A stretch of 64,000 bases of DNA from Niabella yanshanensis (GCF_034424215.1 NZ_CP139960.1:3100001-3164000), one strand, 5' to 3'. Shown: positions 32,929 to 41,928, counted from the first letter of the stretch. The notes: a model not told the origin generated them from the letters alone. Program-made: numbers and translations.

Positions 32929-33496
32929 AAAAATTGTAATTATAGGACCGGAGAGCACGGGGAAAAGCACACTTTGCGAACAGCTGGCGGCTCATTATAA
33001 CTCCGTTTGGTGCCCCGAATATGCCCGGGAGTACCTGTTGCAAAACGGCACCAATTATACATTTGATGATCTGGCTACCATAGCAAAGGGACAGGTGGCT
33101 TTGGAAGATGAGTATGTGGAACGGGTAAGAAGTCAAAAGCTATCTAACATCCGGCATCCGGCATCGAAGTTCCAGCCTCTTTTTATCGACACCGATATGT
33201 ATGTAATGAAAGTATGGTGTGAATTTGTTTTTGGACAATGTCACCGGTTTATACTAGATGAAATTGTGGCACGTAAATATGATCTGTACCTGCTTTGTAA
33301 CACCGATCTGCCCTGGACCAGGGACGAACTACGGGAATACCCCGACCTGGAAACCCGTGAAACCTTGTTTAAGATGTATAAAGACCTGCTCGTTAACCAG
33401 TCAACACCCTGGGTGGAGATTAAGGGCAGTAATGATGATCGCCTCAAAGCAGCCATTGACGCCACTGAAAAATTGCTATATGAAAATCAGCATTAA
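32921..33496 (+). CDS. NadR-like ribosylnicotinamide kinase
   Basis: A 191-residue P-loop kinase equal to the C-terminal domain of E. coli NadR. The P-loop GPESTGKST is at residues 9-17, followed by CPEYAREYL and the FIDTDMYVMKVWC segment that the NR-kinase part of NadR has. The HTH and adenylyltransferase domains of the full enterobacterial NadR are absent. It phosphorylates nicotinamide riboside to NMN and so traps what PnuC lets in. An AGGAG precedes its ATG, within the pnuC gene. The next gene starts 17 bp before its stop. Confidence 0.85.
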   Translation: MIKKIVIIGPESTGKSTLCEQLAAHYNSVWCPEYAREYLLQNGTNYTFDDLATIAKGQVALEDEYVERVRSQKLSNIRHPASKFQPLFIDTDMYVMKVWCEFVFGQCHRFILDEIVARKYDLYLLCNTDLPWTRDELREYPDLETRETLFKMYKDLLVNQSTPWVEIKGSNDDRLKAAIDATEKLLYENQH

Positions 33497-33959
33497 AAAA
33501 TATTCGGGTATCTACGTTTTACAGGCGACACAGCAACTGAACACAACCCTGGCTGACGCCTGGAGTTATTTTGCCACACCTGCCAATCTTCAAAGCATAA
33601 CGCCTGAAAATATTGGTTTTGAGATCACTTCGGGCAACAATGGCGATATGTATCCTGGTAAATTAATTACTTACCAGATCTCTATTTTCCCCCTGATAAA
33701 AAATAAATGGGTTACTGAAATTACGCATATCGCTCATCAAAAATATTTTATCGACGAACAGCGAAAGGGACCTTATGCTATGTGGCACCATGAGCACCAT
33801 TTCGAAGAAAATGTGAAGGGTGTATTGATGACAGACCTGGTTAGTTACAAGCTACCGATGGGGTTTGCTGGTCGTATGGTTGCGGGCAGGCTGGTAGCTA
33901 AAAAGCTACACGATATTTTTTCTTTCCGCTATAAAACCCTGCAACAATATTTTGGCTAA
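33480..33959 (+). CDS. SRPBCC family protein
   Basis: A 159-residue protein with the SRPBCC (START-like) helix-grip fold. It begins with a strand QATQQLNTTLADAWSYFATPANLQSITPENIGFEI, typical of cyclase/dehydrase-type members, and has HHEHHFEENVKGVLMTDLVSYKLP as later strands and a final long helix. This subgroup is often annotated as a coenzyme Q-binding or ligand-binding protein. The ATG at 33480 lies inside the kinase gene and the frame extends much further upstream without start support. It ends 4 bp beyond the stop of the convergent thioredoxin gene. The link to NAD salvage is from operon structure only. Confidence 0.8.
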   Translation: MKISIKKYSGIYVLQATQQLNTTLADAWSYFATPANLQSITPENIGFEITSGNNGDMYPGKLITYQISIFPLIKNKWVTEITHIAHQKYFIDEQRKGPYAMWHHEHHFEENVKGVLMTDLVSYKLPMGFAGRMVAGRLVAKKLHDIFSFRYKTLQQYFG

Positions 33960-34255
33960 TGTGCCGCGTTAGATGTAAGCACACTTTCTAATTCTGCCAG
34001 GGGACGTACACCCGACTGCCGCCAAACCGGTTTCCCGTTTTTAAAAACAATCAATGTGGGCACTCCCTGTACCTGGTAAGCGCTGGCTGCCTGCGGACTT
34101 TTATCTACATCAATTTTAATGATCGTAGCAGCATCGCCCATACGCTCTTTTAACTGCTCCAGCACGGGCGCCATCATTTTACAGGGACCACACCACTCTG
34201 CAAAAAAGTCTACCAATACCGGCTTATCCTGGTTGATGATTTCTTTAAAAGTCAT
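33956..34255 (-). CDS. trxA: Thioredoxin
   Basis: A 99-residue thioredoxin with active site WCGPC (Cys22 and Cys25), the conserved Asp in LVDFFAEW, and the cis-Pro in GVPTLIVFKNGK. No signal peptide, so a cytoplasmic protein disulphide reductant, reduced by thioredoxin reductase. Its gene overlaps the end of the convergent SRPBCC gene by 4 bp. It is the last of four genes running leftwards (GH3, LysE, mtgA, trx), though gaps of 89-148 bp between them leave separate promoters possible. Confidence 0.92.
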   Translation of the reverse strand: MTFKEIINQDKPVLVDFFAEWCGPCKMMAPVLEQLKERMGDAATIIKIDVDKSPQAASAYQVQGVPTLIVFKNGKPVWRQSGVRPLAELESVLTSNAAH

Positions 34256-34344
34256 ATTTGTTCTTTTTGTCTATAATAATAACACAAAAAGCAGACCACC
34301 AGTTCAATTAAATAAGTGTGGCGTTCAATGGAGTAAAATTTTGC

Positions 34345-35040
34345 CTATTTGCCACCGATAATTGCCTGTATATCTCTGTCAGGTCTTAAAAAATTCATCT
34401 GCTGCACAATCTTCTTGCTACGTGCGGATACGTAGGCGCTCATGGGCTTTACCGAGTACTTTTTAGGATTGGGCAACGCTGCGGCTATGGCTGCTGCCTG
34501 GCTTTGCGAAAGATCTTTTGCTGATTTTCCAAAATAGGTTTGAGCTGCTTTTTCTATCCCAAAAATACCTTTCCCGGTTTCTGCTACGTTCAGGTACACT
34601 TCTAAAATCCGCTTTTTCCCCCATATTTTTTCGATCATAAAAGTAAAGTAAGTCTCCAGGCCTTTTCGGATCCAGCTACGTCCCTGCCATAGAAAAACAT
34701 TCTTTGCTGTTTGCTGGCTGATAGTGCTGCCGCCGCGAACACGCCCTGGCTTTCTTTGGTTGTAATCCAATGCCTTTTGAATACTCTTCCAGTCAAAACC
34801 GTTATGATCGGGAAAGAGCTGGTCTTCAGCAGCAATAACAGCCAGTCCTGCATTTACCGACATCTGGCCCAGGGAAACATACTCCTTTTCTAAACCATGC
34901 TCCTCTATCAAACTAACGAGTTGCGTGATGGTTATGGGCGGATTTATCCATTTTAAAGCAACGATATAAAGTAGTTGAGCAATGAAAAGAACAATGAATG
35001 TCCTCTTAATCCGTCTCCATATTCTTTTAATCCGCTTCAT
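34345..35040 (-). CDS. mtgA: Monofunctional biosynthetic peptidoglycan transglycosylase
   Basis: A 231-residue GT51 enzyme with a basic N-terminus and a single membrane anchor (about 13-30). The catalytic Glu is in AAEDQLFPDHNGFDW near residue 72, followed by GRVRGGSTISQQTAKNVFLW, RKGLETYFTFMIE, and KKRILEVYLNVAETGKGIFGIEKAAQTYFGK, all GT51 motifs. It polymerises lipid II into glycan strands at the outer face of the inner membrane, without the transpeptidase domain of class A PBPs. Length is normal for MtgA. Confidence 0.93.
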   Translation of the reverse strand: MKRIKRIWRRIKRTFIVLFIAQLLYIVALKWINPPITITQLVSLIEEHGLEKEYVSLGQMSVNAGLAVIAAEDQLFPDHNGFDWKSIQKALDYNQRKPGRVRGGSTISQQTAKNVFLWQGRSWIRKGLETYFTFMIEKIWGKKRILEVYLNVAETGKGIFGIEKAAQTYFGKSAKDLSQSQAAAIAAALPNPKKYSVKPMSAYVSARSKKIVQQMNFLRPDRDIQAIIGGK

Positions 35041-35188
35041 GCCCTTGCAATATATAGAAAAGTTTAATCGTTTATATGTCGAACCCGATGAACCTTGTCA
35101 TAAAAGATAGTGAAATAGTCCCCGGCCGGGGTGGGTACTTAATCATCTGTTAACCAATAAATGCTCCGGGTTGTATTTTGCCGAGGGG

Positions 35189-35821
35189 TTAGTGCGGTTT
35201 ATAAAGCAGCAGACCCACCACCAGGGCAATGGAAAAGCCAATTAATATGATACCATTGATACGATTAATGAGCTGAATATTGTGCGGGGTAAGCCGATTA
35301 CGAATTTTACCGGCCAGCATTACTTTGGTGATATCTGCTGCCAGCACGATTAACAAACAGGTAGCAAAAATAACTACCCGCTCCTGTATGGTGTGGTTGA
35401 TGACAGATGATGAGGCCATTAGCCAATATAAAAATACAGAAGGATTCAGGGTGTTCATTAAGAACCCGGAAAGAAACATTTTAGCATAATCTCTTTTACG
35501 GAAATTGATCTGAATGGCCTTACCCTGCTCATTAATCCTTACTTTTTTAAAGAAAAGAAAATAAATGCCCAACGCGAATAAAAATAAACTCCCCGTAATG
35601 CCAATGCCTTGTTTGTATTCGCTGATCTCCAGAAATAAAGCAGAGAATACATTGCTGACAAAAGCAAAAGTAAAGTCGCTTGCAGAGACTCCGGCAACAA
35701 ATGCGATCCCGCCTTTATGGCCCACATTGATGCTATGCTTTATGATAGAAAAAAGTACGGGACCAACCGCTATGCTTAACAATAATCCTAAGGTTAATCC
35801 TTTAATTAAGCCTTCAATCAT
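35189..35821 (-). CDS. LysE-family amino-acid exporter
   Basis: A 210-residue membrane protein with six hydrophobic helices. The LysE/RhtB pattern is visible at GLTLGLLLSIAVGPVLFSIIKHSINVGHKGGIAF (first helix with the conserved GP) and in FLMNTLNPSVFLYW. It exports an amino acid or derivative; the substrate cannot be read. It is 40 bp downstream of GH3, in the same direction. GH3 enzymes make amino-acid conjugates in plants, so a link between conjugate metabolism and export is conceivable but speculative. Confidence 0.88.
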   Translation of the reverse strand: MIEGLIKGLTLGLLLSIAVGPVLFSIIKHSINVGHKGGIAFVAGVSASDFTFAFVSNVFSALFLEISEYKQGIGITGSLFLFALGIYFLFFKKVRINEQGKAIQINFRKRDYAKMFLSGFLMNTLNPSVFLYWLMASSSVINHTIQERVVIFATCLLIVLAADITKVMLAGKIRNRLTPHNIQLINRINGIILIGFSIALVVGLLLYKPH

Positions 35822-35861
35822 AGTGCCGGCAAGATTAATGAAGTTTTTTTAAGGAGCGAAG

Positions 35862-37394
35862 TTAAATTTTACCTGTGGCCAGGAACTTATCCCAGTTTTC
35901 GAGCATATTGCCTTTCATTACCCGGGGAAACTTATTTTGGCTACCCAGCTTACCTCTTAGTTCCATGAATTTAAGAAATTTTTCTTCGGGTAAAATTTCG
36001 ATAAAAATATCACTCAGGGCGCTGGTTCTTTCTGTTGCATAGTCATCATTGATGGCTTTCAGCGTATCATCAATGAATTTCAGCAATTCAGCTGAATCTA
36101 CATTGTCATCGGTAGCTATATACCATTTGTGAGCAAAGTAATTCTTGTAAGGGAAACCGGTTACAGTATACTCGGGAATACTGATATTGAAGTGATTGTT
36201 GGCCTTTTCTATGGCACAATTCATATTATCCACACTTAAATGCTCTCCTACCAGGCTTAAAAAATGCTTGGTGCGACCCGTTATTACCACTTCACATTTT
36301 TCTACATTCAAAAACCGGATAGTGTCTCCTATAAGGTATCTCCATGAGCCGGCGTTGGTATTGAGCAGAATCGCGTAATCTTTACCATATTCTACCTCAT
36401 CAATAAGTAGCGCCTCTGCATCTGGTTTTACATTTCCATCGGCGTCAAAATTGTTACTGTCGAAAGGAACAAATTCAAAAAAGATATTATTATTGGTAAT
36501 GAGTTGCATACCCAGCGCATGCTCCTTCATTTTGTAGCCGATAAACCCTTCGCTTGATAAATAATTTTCGATGTACACTATTGGCTTACCCAATAGCTTT
36601 TCAAACGACTTCTTGTAGGGTTGAAAAGAAACACCGCCATGTACGAAGACTCCGAAATTGGGCCAAATCTCATGGATATTATTGACTTTGTACTTCTCAA
36701 TGATCATTTCCATACACATCTGGCACCAGGCAGGAACGCCAACTATATAGCCGATATCCCATTCCCTTGCATGCTCTACTATTTCTTTGAGTTTTTCATT
36801 CCAGTCTTTTAGCGCGGCGATACGTCCGCCCGGCTTATAAAAGGTTTGGAACCAGAAGGGTCGCTTTTTAGCCAGGATACCGCTTAGGTCGCCCGCGTAC
36901 CAGCCGATATCGCTTTTTTGAAGATCAGTTGTGCCTCCAATCATTAGGAAACTTTTCCTCAGTGCTTTTTTATTGGCTTCCTGGTAAGAAAATACGCTAA
37001 TCAGTTGCCTGATATAATTAATGGTATTACTGCGTAACAGATCTTTGGTAACCGGTATATATTTGCTGGCCGCCTCGGACGTTCCTGAGCTTAGCGCAAA
37101 GTATTCAATTTTTCCCGGCCAGGTTATATCCGGAACACCATCCAACGTTCTCGCCCACCAGTCGTTGTAAATCTTATTGTAGTCGTGAATAGGAACTGAT
37201 TGTTGAAAGGACTTTTCAACATTTTTGCTTAACAAAACCTGGTCAAAATTATATTTTTGGCCAAATTCTGTAAATCTTGCCTTTTTCAGCAGCTTTTTAA
37301 GCACTTTACGCTGTTGCTTCCGGGCGTCGGAGGTAGGAAGCCCCAGGGCCCTGGCAATCGCTTTCGGTATTTTAAAATCAATTATTGAAGCCAT
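35862..37394 (-). CDS. GH3 family acyl-adenylating enzyme
   Basis: A 510-residue protein of the GH3 family of adenylate-forming enzymes. Nucleotide motifs are FALSSGTSEAASKYIPV near 95-111, ENYLSSEGFIGY near 300-311 and YLIGDTIRFLN near 395-405, in the order known from plant GH3 acyl acid-amido synthetases. Plant enzymes join auxin, jasmonate or benzoate to amino acids; Bacteroidota homologues are common but their reaction has not, to my knowledge, been settled. It is cytoplasmic. The upstream part of the frame (51 codons to 37547) has no start support and was removed. LysE exporter follows 40 bp downstream. Confidence 0.88.
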   Translation of the reverse strand: MASIIDFKIPKAIARALGLPTSDARKQQRKVLKKLLKKARFTEFGQKYNFDQVLLSKNVEKSFQQSVPIHDYNKIYNDWWARTLDGVPDITWPGKIEYFALSSGTSEAASKYIPVTKDLLRSNTINYIRQLISVFSYQEANKKALRKSFLMIGGTTDLQKSDIGWYAGDLSGILAKKRPFWFQTFYKPGGRIAALKDWNEKLKEIVEHAREWDIGYIVGVPAWCQMCMEMIIEKYKVNNIHEIWPNFGVFVHGGVSFQPYKKSFEKLLGKPIVYIENYLSSEGFIGYKMKEHALGMQLITNNNIFFEFVPFDSNNFDADGNVKPDAEALLIDEVEYGKDYAILLNTNAGSWRYLIGDTIRFLNVEKCEVVITGRTKHFLSLVGEHLSVDNMNCAIEKANNHFNISIPEYTVTGFPYKNYFAHKWYIATDDNVDSAELLKFIDDTLKAINDDYATERTSALSDIFIEILPEEKFLKFMELRGKLGSQNKFPRVMKGNMLENWDKFLATGKI

Positions 37395-37737
37395 AAAACT
37401 ACTACCTTGTGGGTGCAGCAAAGTTGCAAGATACGATTTTGTGAAAAATGGGTTTTTCTGGTCGTTTTTATGCGATCCGGAACTCCCCTGAAGGAGATGG
37501 CAGCTTAGGTTTATACAAACAACCTTACAATCTCCTCCTTTCAACATTGCGTTGCAAACAAATATAATGATTGCACCCTAAAAGCGGGGATATACTTTGC
37601 TTAGGGCTAGGTTCTGTTGGCTGTATAATGGTTTTTAAGCAGGGTAGATAAAATGAAGCTGGGGAATTGACAAGGTCTGTTAGCGGAGACAGGCGCATTT
37701 AAATAAATATATGCTTTCTGGCTAACTGCCTCCCTTT
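37395..37737. other. Intergenic region, no gene seen
   Basis: This stretch separates the GH3 start from the end of a small membrane protein gene. The part nearest GH3 carries a possible minus-strand -7 element CAACTTTG about 24 nt before the ATG. I see no RNA gene, hairpin terminator or conserved repeat in the remainder. Confidence 0.4.
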
Positions 37738-37941
37738 TCAATAAAGAATCAACATAGAGAGCACCAGTAACACAAAGAGAACAAATATACCGGTTAAAAA
37801 AGAGACACCCAGAACAACCAAAAGCCTATCCTTTTTAGCTTCGGTTGCTTTTCCTTTGTTCTGCTTCAGGCTTTTTAATGCCTCCTGCAATTTCTTAGGT
37901 GTTTGCTCATTGGTAAGAAAACTGATCATTGTGCGGTTCAT
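37738..37941 (-). CDS. Small single-helix membrane protein, unknown
   Basis: A 67-residue protein with a charged N-terminal half (about 1-40; lysine-rich, likely helical, with repeated K-Q-A spacing) and one strong transmembrane helix (about 42-65) ending at the C-terminus. I do not recognise a family. The composition, clean single helix and flanking non-coding DNA suggest a real gene and not a chance frame. It may be a tail-anchored regulator of a membrane complex, but nothing in the context supports a specific partner. Confidence 0.5.
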   Translation of the reverse strand: MNRTMISFLTNEQTPKKLQEALKSLKQNKGKATEAKKDRLLVVLGVSFLTGIFVLFVLLVLSMLILY

Positions 37942-38050
37942 TGCTTTGGATTTAGACGAAAGCTGATATTAATCCCAAAGAAAGCAAAAAACCAAAGGCA
38001 GGGAAAGGGGATTTTTCCCGTATTTTAATAACCCTCCCGTAGCGCTTTCC

Positions 38051-38058
38051 TATCTTTG
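38051..38058 (+). promoter_or_regulatory. -7 promoter element, leaderless class
   Basis: TATCTTTG, perfect TAnnTTTG match, ends 4 nt before the ATG at 38063. Confidence 0.6.
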
Positions 38059-38062
38059 CTGT

Positions 38063-38836
38063 ATGTTAAAAACCGTTTTACACGAAGCCATTATGGCCGG
38101 AGGCGAGCAGGTATCCAGGTATTTTAATCAGACCTTCGAAATAAAGTACAAGGAAGGACGCAATAATCTGGTTACAGCCGCGGACCACGCATCAGAAAAA
38201 GCCATCCTTGAAGTGATACAAAAGGCTTACCCCGACCACTATATCCTTACAGAGGAAACAGGAGAACTTCCGCAAAACTCAGACTACAAGTGGATCATCG
38301 ACCCTATTGATGGCACGATCAATTTTGCGCATGGCATTCCGCTTAACTGCATATCGATTGGGGTAGAGTTTAAAGGCGAAATGATCCTGGGCATGGTTTA
38401 CAATCCCCATATGAACGAATTATTTTTTGCGGAAAAGGGCGAGGGCGCTACCCTGAACGGGCAGGCCATTAAAGTTAGCGCCGAAACGGATGTAATGAAA
38501 AGCTGTTTGGTTACAGGCTTTCCTTATACATATATACAGCAAAACAATGGGCCAATTGAAGTGTTTGAACGATTTGTGAGAGAAGGAGTTCCGGTTCGCC
38601 GGCTGGGTGCTGCCGCTATTGACCTCTGTTGGGTGGCTGCCGGGCGCCTGGATGGTTTTTATGAGCATAAATTACAACCCTGGGATAGCGCCGCCGGCTT
38701 TTTGATTGTTGAAGAAGCGGGAGGAAAAGTTACTGATTTTGAGGGCAACCGATATAGCCCTTATGAGCAGCGTATTGTATCTACCAATGGACTGATACAT
38801 GAGCAATTGCTGGACGTGATTCATGGAGTGAAGTAA
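38063..38836 (+). CDS. Inositol monophosphatase family protein
   Basis: A 257-residue Mg2+-dependent phosphatase of the IMPase fold. The metal motif EETGE near residues 72-76, IIDPIDGTINFAHGIP near 85-100 and LQPWDSAAGFLIVEEAGG near 207-224 are all present. It resembles SuhB-type enzymes more than CysQ or FBPase. It hydrolyses inositol-1-phosphate or a related sugar phosphate in the cytoplasm. The first ATG has a -7 element only 4 nt upstream; translation from the second Met (residue 11) cannot be excluded. Confidence 0.9.
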   Translation: MLKTVLHEAIMAGGEQVSRYFNQTFEIKYKEGRNNLVTAADHASEKAILEVIQKAYPDHYILTEETGELPQNSDYKWIIDPIDGTINFAHGIPLNCISIGVEFKGEMILGMVYNPHMNELFFAEKGEGATLNGQAIKVSAETDVMKSCLVTGFPYTYIQQNNGPIEVFERFVREGVPVRRLGAAAIDLCWVAAGRLDGFYEHKLQPWDSAAGFLIVEEAGGKVTDFEGNRYSPYEQRIVSTNGLIHEQLLDVIHGVK

Positions 38837-38838
38837 GT

Positions 38839-38865
38839 GTACGATGTACGGGGTGTACGGTGTAC
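38839..38865. repeat. GTAC-rich degenerate tandem repeat
   Basis: Four GTAC tetramers, spaced 7-9 bp apart, make a GTACGATG-like repeat between the IMPase stop and a broken four-helix-bundle gene. A similar sequence in inverse orientation (two GTAC with ATCGTAC/CCGTAC context) lies just beyond the other end of that gene at about 39314-39331. Confidence 0.5.
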
Positions 38866-38941
38866 AAAATGTCCTGTGCGACGATAGGTGATATACACAA
38901 GATCATACATGTCTACTTTTTGCTAATGAAAAACACAGTAT

Positions 38942-39294
38942 ATGGATGCTGAAGAGCTGAAGCTGAGAACCAAACAGTTTGCAATAGATGTTGCAAGGTT
39001 AAACCAATCCCTGACGGAAAACAGGGTAAACAATGCCTATTGTAATCAAATAGTTCGGTCAGCAAGCTCCACAGGAGCCAACTACAGAGCAGCCCGAAGG
39101 GCTAAAATCAAAGGCAGATCATATCAATAAATTAAAAATTGTAGAAGAGGAGCCGGATGAAAGCTTGTTTTTTCTCGAATTGCTTTTATCATTTAATCCG
39201 GGATTTTGAAGAAAAAATAAATAATCTATATAAAGAGAGAGAAACTTTATTAAGAATCATTGTGGCAACACTCATTACATTAAGAAACAATTAA
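38942..39294 (+). pseudogene. Four-helix-bundle (23S rRNA IVP-type) protein, frameshifted
   Basis: Three consecutive pieces in different frames together give a near complete four-helix-bundle protein of about 117 residues. The first piece (62 codons) has QIVRSASSTGANYRAARRA, the family signature; after one extra A in an A-run near 39107-39110 the frame continues as ADHINKLKIVEEEPDESLFFLELL up to NPGF; after a second shift near 39208 it ends EEKINNLYKERETLLRIIVATLITLRNN before TAA at 39292. These are the expected later helices. The protein family includes the intervening-sequence protein of 23S rRNA and the Avd protein of diversity-generating retroelements; its cellular role is unclear. GTAC-rich repeats flank it. 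Confidence 0.8.
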
Positions 39295-39341
39295 AAAATA
39301 AACGGACCGCGTCTATCGTACTCCGTACATTAAACATTAAA

Positions 39342-40370
39342 ATGTCAGAACGCACAGAAATATCCGATTTGGGAGAGTTTGGTTTGATAGAACATCTTAC
39401 CAGGAATGTTGAACTTCAAAATGCATCATCTCTCCTGGGTGTGGGCGATGATGCGGCCGTAATAGATCATTTTGGCAAGCAAACCGTGGTTACCACCGAT
39501 CTGCTGCTGGAAGGAGTGCATTTTGATTTAATGTATACGCCCCTGAAACACCTGGGCTATAAAAGCGTCATTGTAAATCTTAGCGATGTATACGCCATGA
39601 ATGCTACGCCTACTCAAATAACCATAAGCCTGGGATTAAGCAACCGCATCAGCCTCGAAGCGCTGGATGAGTTTTATGAAGGCGTTTATGCCGCCTGTAG
39701 TCATTATGGGGTAGACCTGGTAGGAGGCGATACCACCACCTCCCAGAAAGGTTTTGTTATTTCAGTAACAGCCATCGGAGAAGTAATCCCCGATCGATTT
39801 GTAAAACGTAGTACTGCTCAAAAAGGCGACCTGCTTTGCGTAAGCGGAGACCTGGGTGCGGCCTACATCGGTTTACTTTTCCTGGAAAGAGAAAAGAAGA
39901 TCTTCTTGGAAAGCCCGGGCGTACAGCCCGACCTGGAGGGAGAGACCTATGTTGTGGGCCGTTTACTGAAGCCGGAAGCAAGGAAAGATATTATTGATTT
40001 TTTTGCAGAGCAGGAAATACAACCTACATCCATGATGGACGTCAGCGATGGACTGAGTTCTGAAATCCTGCACATCTGTAAGCAAAGCAACCTTGGCTGT
40101 GTATTATATGAAGACAAAATACCGGTAGCTGAAGAGTCGCGGCTGGCCGCATTTAAATTTGAGATTGATCCCACCACCTGTGCATTAAGCGGCGGTGAAG
40201 ATTATGAGCTGCTGTTTACGGTATCTCAAAATGATTATGAAAAAATTTCGGCCAATGCCAATATCAGCGTCATTGGTTACATGACAGAAGTGGGAGAGGG
40301 AAGCACCATCATCACCAAAGGAGGCGGCAGGCATGCTATTACTGCGCAGGGATGGAACCCATTGAAGTAA
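39342..40370 (+). CDS. thiL: Thiamine-monophosphate kinase
   Basis: A 342-residue ATP-binding enzyme of the PurM-like fold. LLGVGDDAAVI near 34-44, VTTDLLLEGVHFD near 51-63, the VNLSDVYAM segment near 82 and LVGGDTTTS near 126-134 carry the metal and phosphate ligands of ThiL, and MMDVSDGLSSEI and GGEDYELLF complete the signature. It phosphorylates thiamine monophosphate to the diphosphate cofactor used, among others, by the E1 enzyme at the left edge. It is 6 bp upstream of the S41 gene. Its own promoter is not clear; the GTAC-rich repeat abuts its start. Confidence 0.93.
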   Translation: MSERTEISDLGEFGLIEHLTRNVELQNASSLLGVGDDAAVIDHFGKQTVVTTDLLLEGVHFDLMYTPLKHLGYKSVIVNLSDVYAMNATPTQITISLGLSNRISLEALDEFYEGVYAACSHYGVDLVGGDTTTSQKGFVISVTAIGEVIPDRFVKRSTAQKGDLLCVSGDLGAAYIGLLFLEREKKIFLESPGVQPDLEGETYVVGRLLKPEARKDIIDFFAEQEIQPTSMMDVSDGLSSEILHICKQSNLGCVLYEDKIPVAEESRLAAFKFEIDPTTCALSGGEDYELLFTVSQNDYEKISANANISVIGYMTEVGEGSTIITKGGGRHAITAQGWNPLK

Positions 40371-40376
40371 GCTATA

Positions 40377-41900
40377 ATGATGTTTCCGGCAGTAGTGCAT
40401 AACCCATCAGTTTTGCGTCGCACACTTGTGCTACGGAATATACCTCTTCTTTGCTTTTCAGTAACCATCCTGTTAATAATATCATCCTGCAGCGGTACGC
40501 GCAAAGCATTTAATCCCAATAAAAAGTTCCCTGCACAGCAGTTGCAAGAGGACTATCAGCTATTTCAAACAATACTGGAGCAAAAACATCCCAGCCTGTA
40601 CTGGTACAGCACGCAACATCAAATGGACAGCGCTTTTAATGCAGGTGGCCTTTTATTAAAAGATAGCATGACGGAATACGAATTCAGAAGGGTGCTCGCT
40701 TTGGTTGTCAGCAATATTCAGTGCGGTCATACATCTGTCAGAGCCTCCAGAAGCTACCAGAAATATTTTGATACGTTATCCATCAAACGCAGCTTCCCAC
40801 TTCATATTAAAACCTGGAGCGACAGTATTGTGTTAACGGCTCCTGTTAAAAATACACCATTGGTACGTGGTGATATTATTGATGCTATCAACGGCGTATC
40901 AACCAAACAGGTTCTTGATACTTTGCTCCGCTTTATTCCCGCAGACGGTAATAATATGGTTGCAAAGAGCCAGCTGCTGAGTGGTACCAGCTATTTCGCC
41001 TCATTATATACCGGTGTTTTTGGCTGGCCCAAAACATTTCATATTGCCTACAAGGACAGCCTGAACAGGGAACAGAGCACGGTTATACAGCCGGTTGTTG
41101 TCCCCAAAGACAGCACCTCTAAAGGAAGGAAGAAGCCTGCAGCCAAAGACAAGAAGTCAAAAACCAACAAGCTGAAAGAGCAGCGCCATCTGTGGCTTTC
41201 TGCTAGGGAGGGGTATGCAGTTATGGAGTTAAATACCTTTTCAGGCAGCCCTGGCTTAAAGCGGTTTTTCAGGAACTCATTCAGAATGCTGGCGGATTCG
41301 GGGATCAACAACCTGGTCATAGACCTGAGATTAAATGGTGGCGGAAGGATTACGAACTCAACTTCATTAACACGCTACCTGGCAAACCAGCCCTTCAAAA
41401 CCGGCGACTCCATTTATGCCAAAAAGCCCTCCTTTAAGTATGGCCGGTTTATCAAAAACAATTTCATTGAAACCGTTTTTACGCTGGTCTCTACGAGAAA
41501 AAAAAACGACCAATATCATTTTAACCATTTTGAAAAAAGGTACTACAACCCCAATAGAAGAAATCATTACAATGGTCATATTTATATTTTAACCGGCGGC
41601 TATACTTACTCAGCCAGTGTTTTGGTTGTAAATGCCCTTCGCCAACAGCCCAATGTAACCATTGTTGGTGAGCCATCGGGGGGAGCGGCCTACGGTAATA
41701 CGGCAATGGTCATTCCGGACGTTACATTACCCCATACTAAAGTTCGCTTCAGGTTACCTTTATTCAGGCTGGTAATTGATAAAGAGCTACCCAAAAACGG
41801 GAAGGGAGTTAAGCCGGATGTATATGTAAGCGCAACACCCGAAAGCATACGAAAAGGTGTTGATACGAAGATGGCCAAAGTATTAGAGTTGATACGATAA
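40377..41900 (+). CDS. S41 family peptidase-like lipoprotein
   Basis: A 507-residue exported protein, probably a lipoprotein (lipobox ISSC, Cys38, after an unusually long 20-residue n-region; a GTG or TTG start downstream may be the true one). It has an N-terminal helical domain, a PDZ-like part (about 145-215, VRGDIIDAINGVSTKQV) with a lysine-rich insert SKGRKKPAAKDKKSKTNK, and an S41 C-terminal processing protease domain (about 275-505). VIDLRLNGGGRI and GGYTYSASVLVVNAL, with the nucleophile position in TYSAS, and GEPSGGAAYGNT are typical tail-specific protease motifs. It likely degrades periplasmic substrates. It follows thiL by 6 bp, which looks like chance operon sharing. Confidence 0.85.
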   Translation: MMFPAVVHNPSVLRRTLVLRNIPLLCFSVTILLIISSCSGTRKAFNPNKKFPAQQLQEDYQLFQTILEQKHPSLYWYSTQHQMDSAFNAGGLLLKDSMTEYEFRRVLALVVSNIQCGHTSVRASRSYQKYFDTLSIKRSFPLHIKTWSDSIVLTAPVKNTPLVRGDIIDAINGVSTKQVLDTLLRFIPADGNNMVAKSQLLSGTSYFASLYTGVFGWPKTFHIAYKDSLNREQSTVIQPVVVPKDSTSKGRKKPAAKDKKSKTNKLKEQRHLWLSAREGYAVMELNTFSGSPGLKRFFRNSFRMLADSGINNLVIDLRLNGGGRITNSTSLTRYLANQPFKTGDSIYAKKPSFKYGRFIKNNFIETVFTLVSTRKKNDQYHFNHFEKRYYNPNRRNHYNGHIYILTGGYTYSASVLVVNALRQQPNVTIVGEPSGGAAYGNTAMVIPDVTLPHTKVRFRLPLFRLVIDKELPKNGKGVKPDVYVSATPESIRKGVDTKMAKVLELIR

Positions 41901-41928
41901 TCATTCAATCAGCCTTCTACACTTAATA

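Noticed and set aside
38839-38865. Start of a CRISPR array in the GTAC-rich stretch
   Set aside because: Units are only 7-9 bp apart, degenerate, and there are no spacers or cas genes.
40377-41900. Functional link between thiL and the S41 protease
   Set aside because: Close spacing shows possible co-transcription, but nothing in either protein suggests a common pathway.
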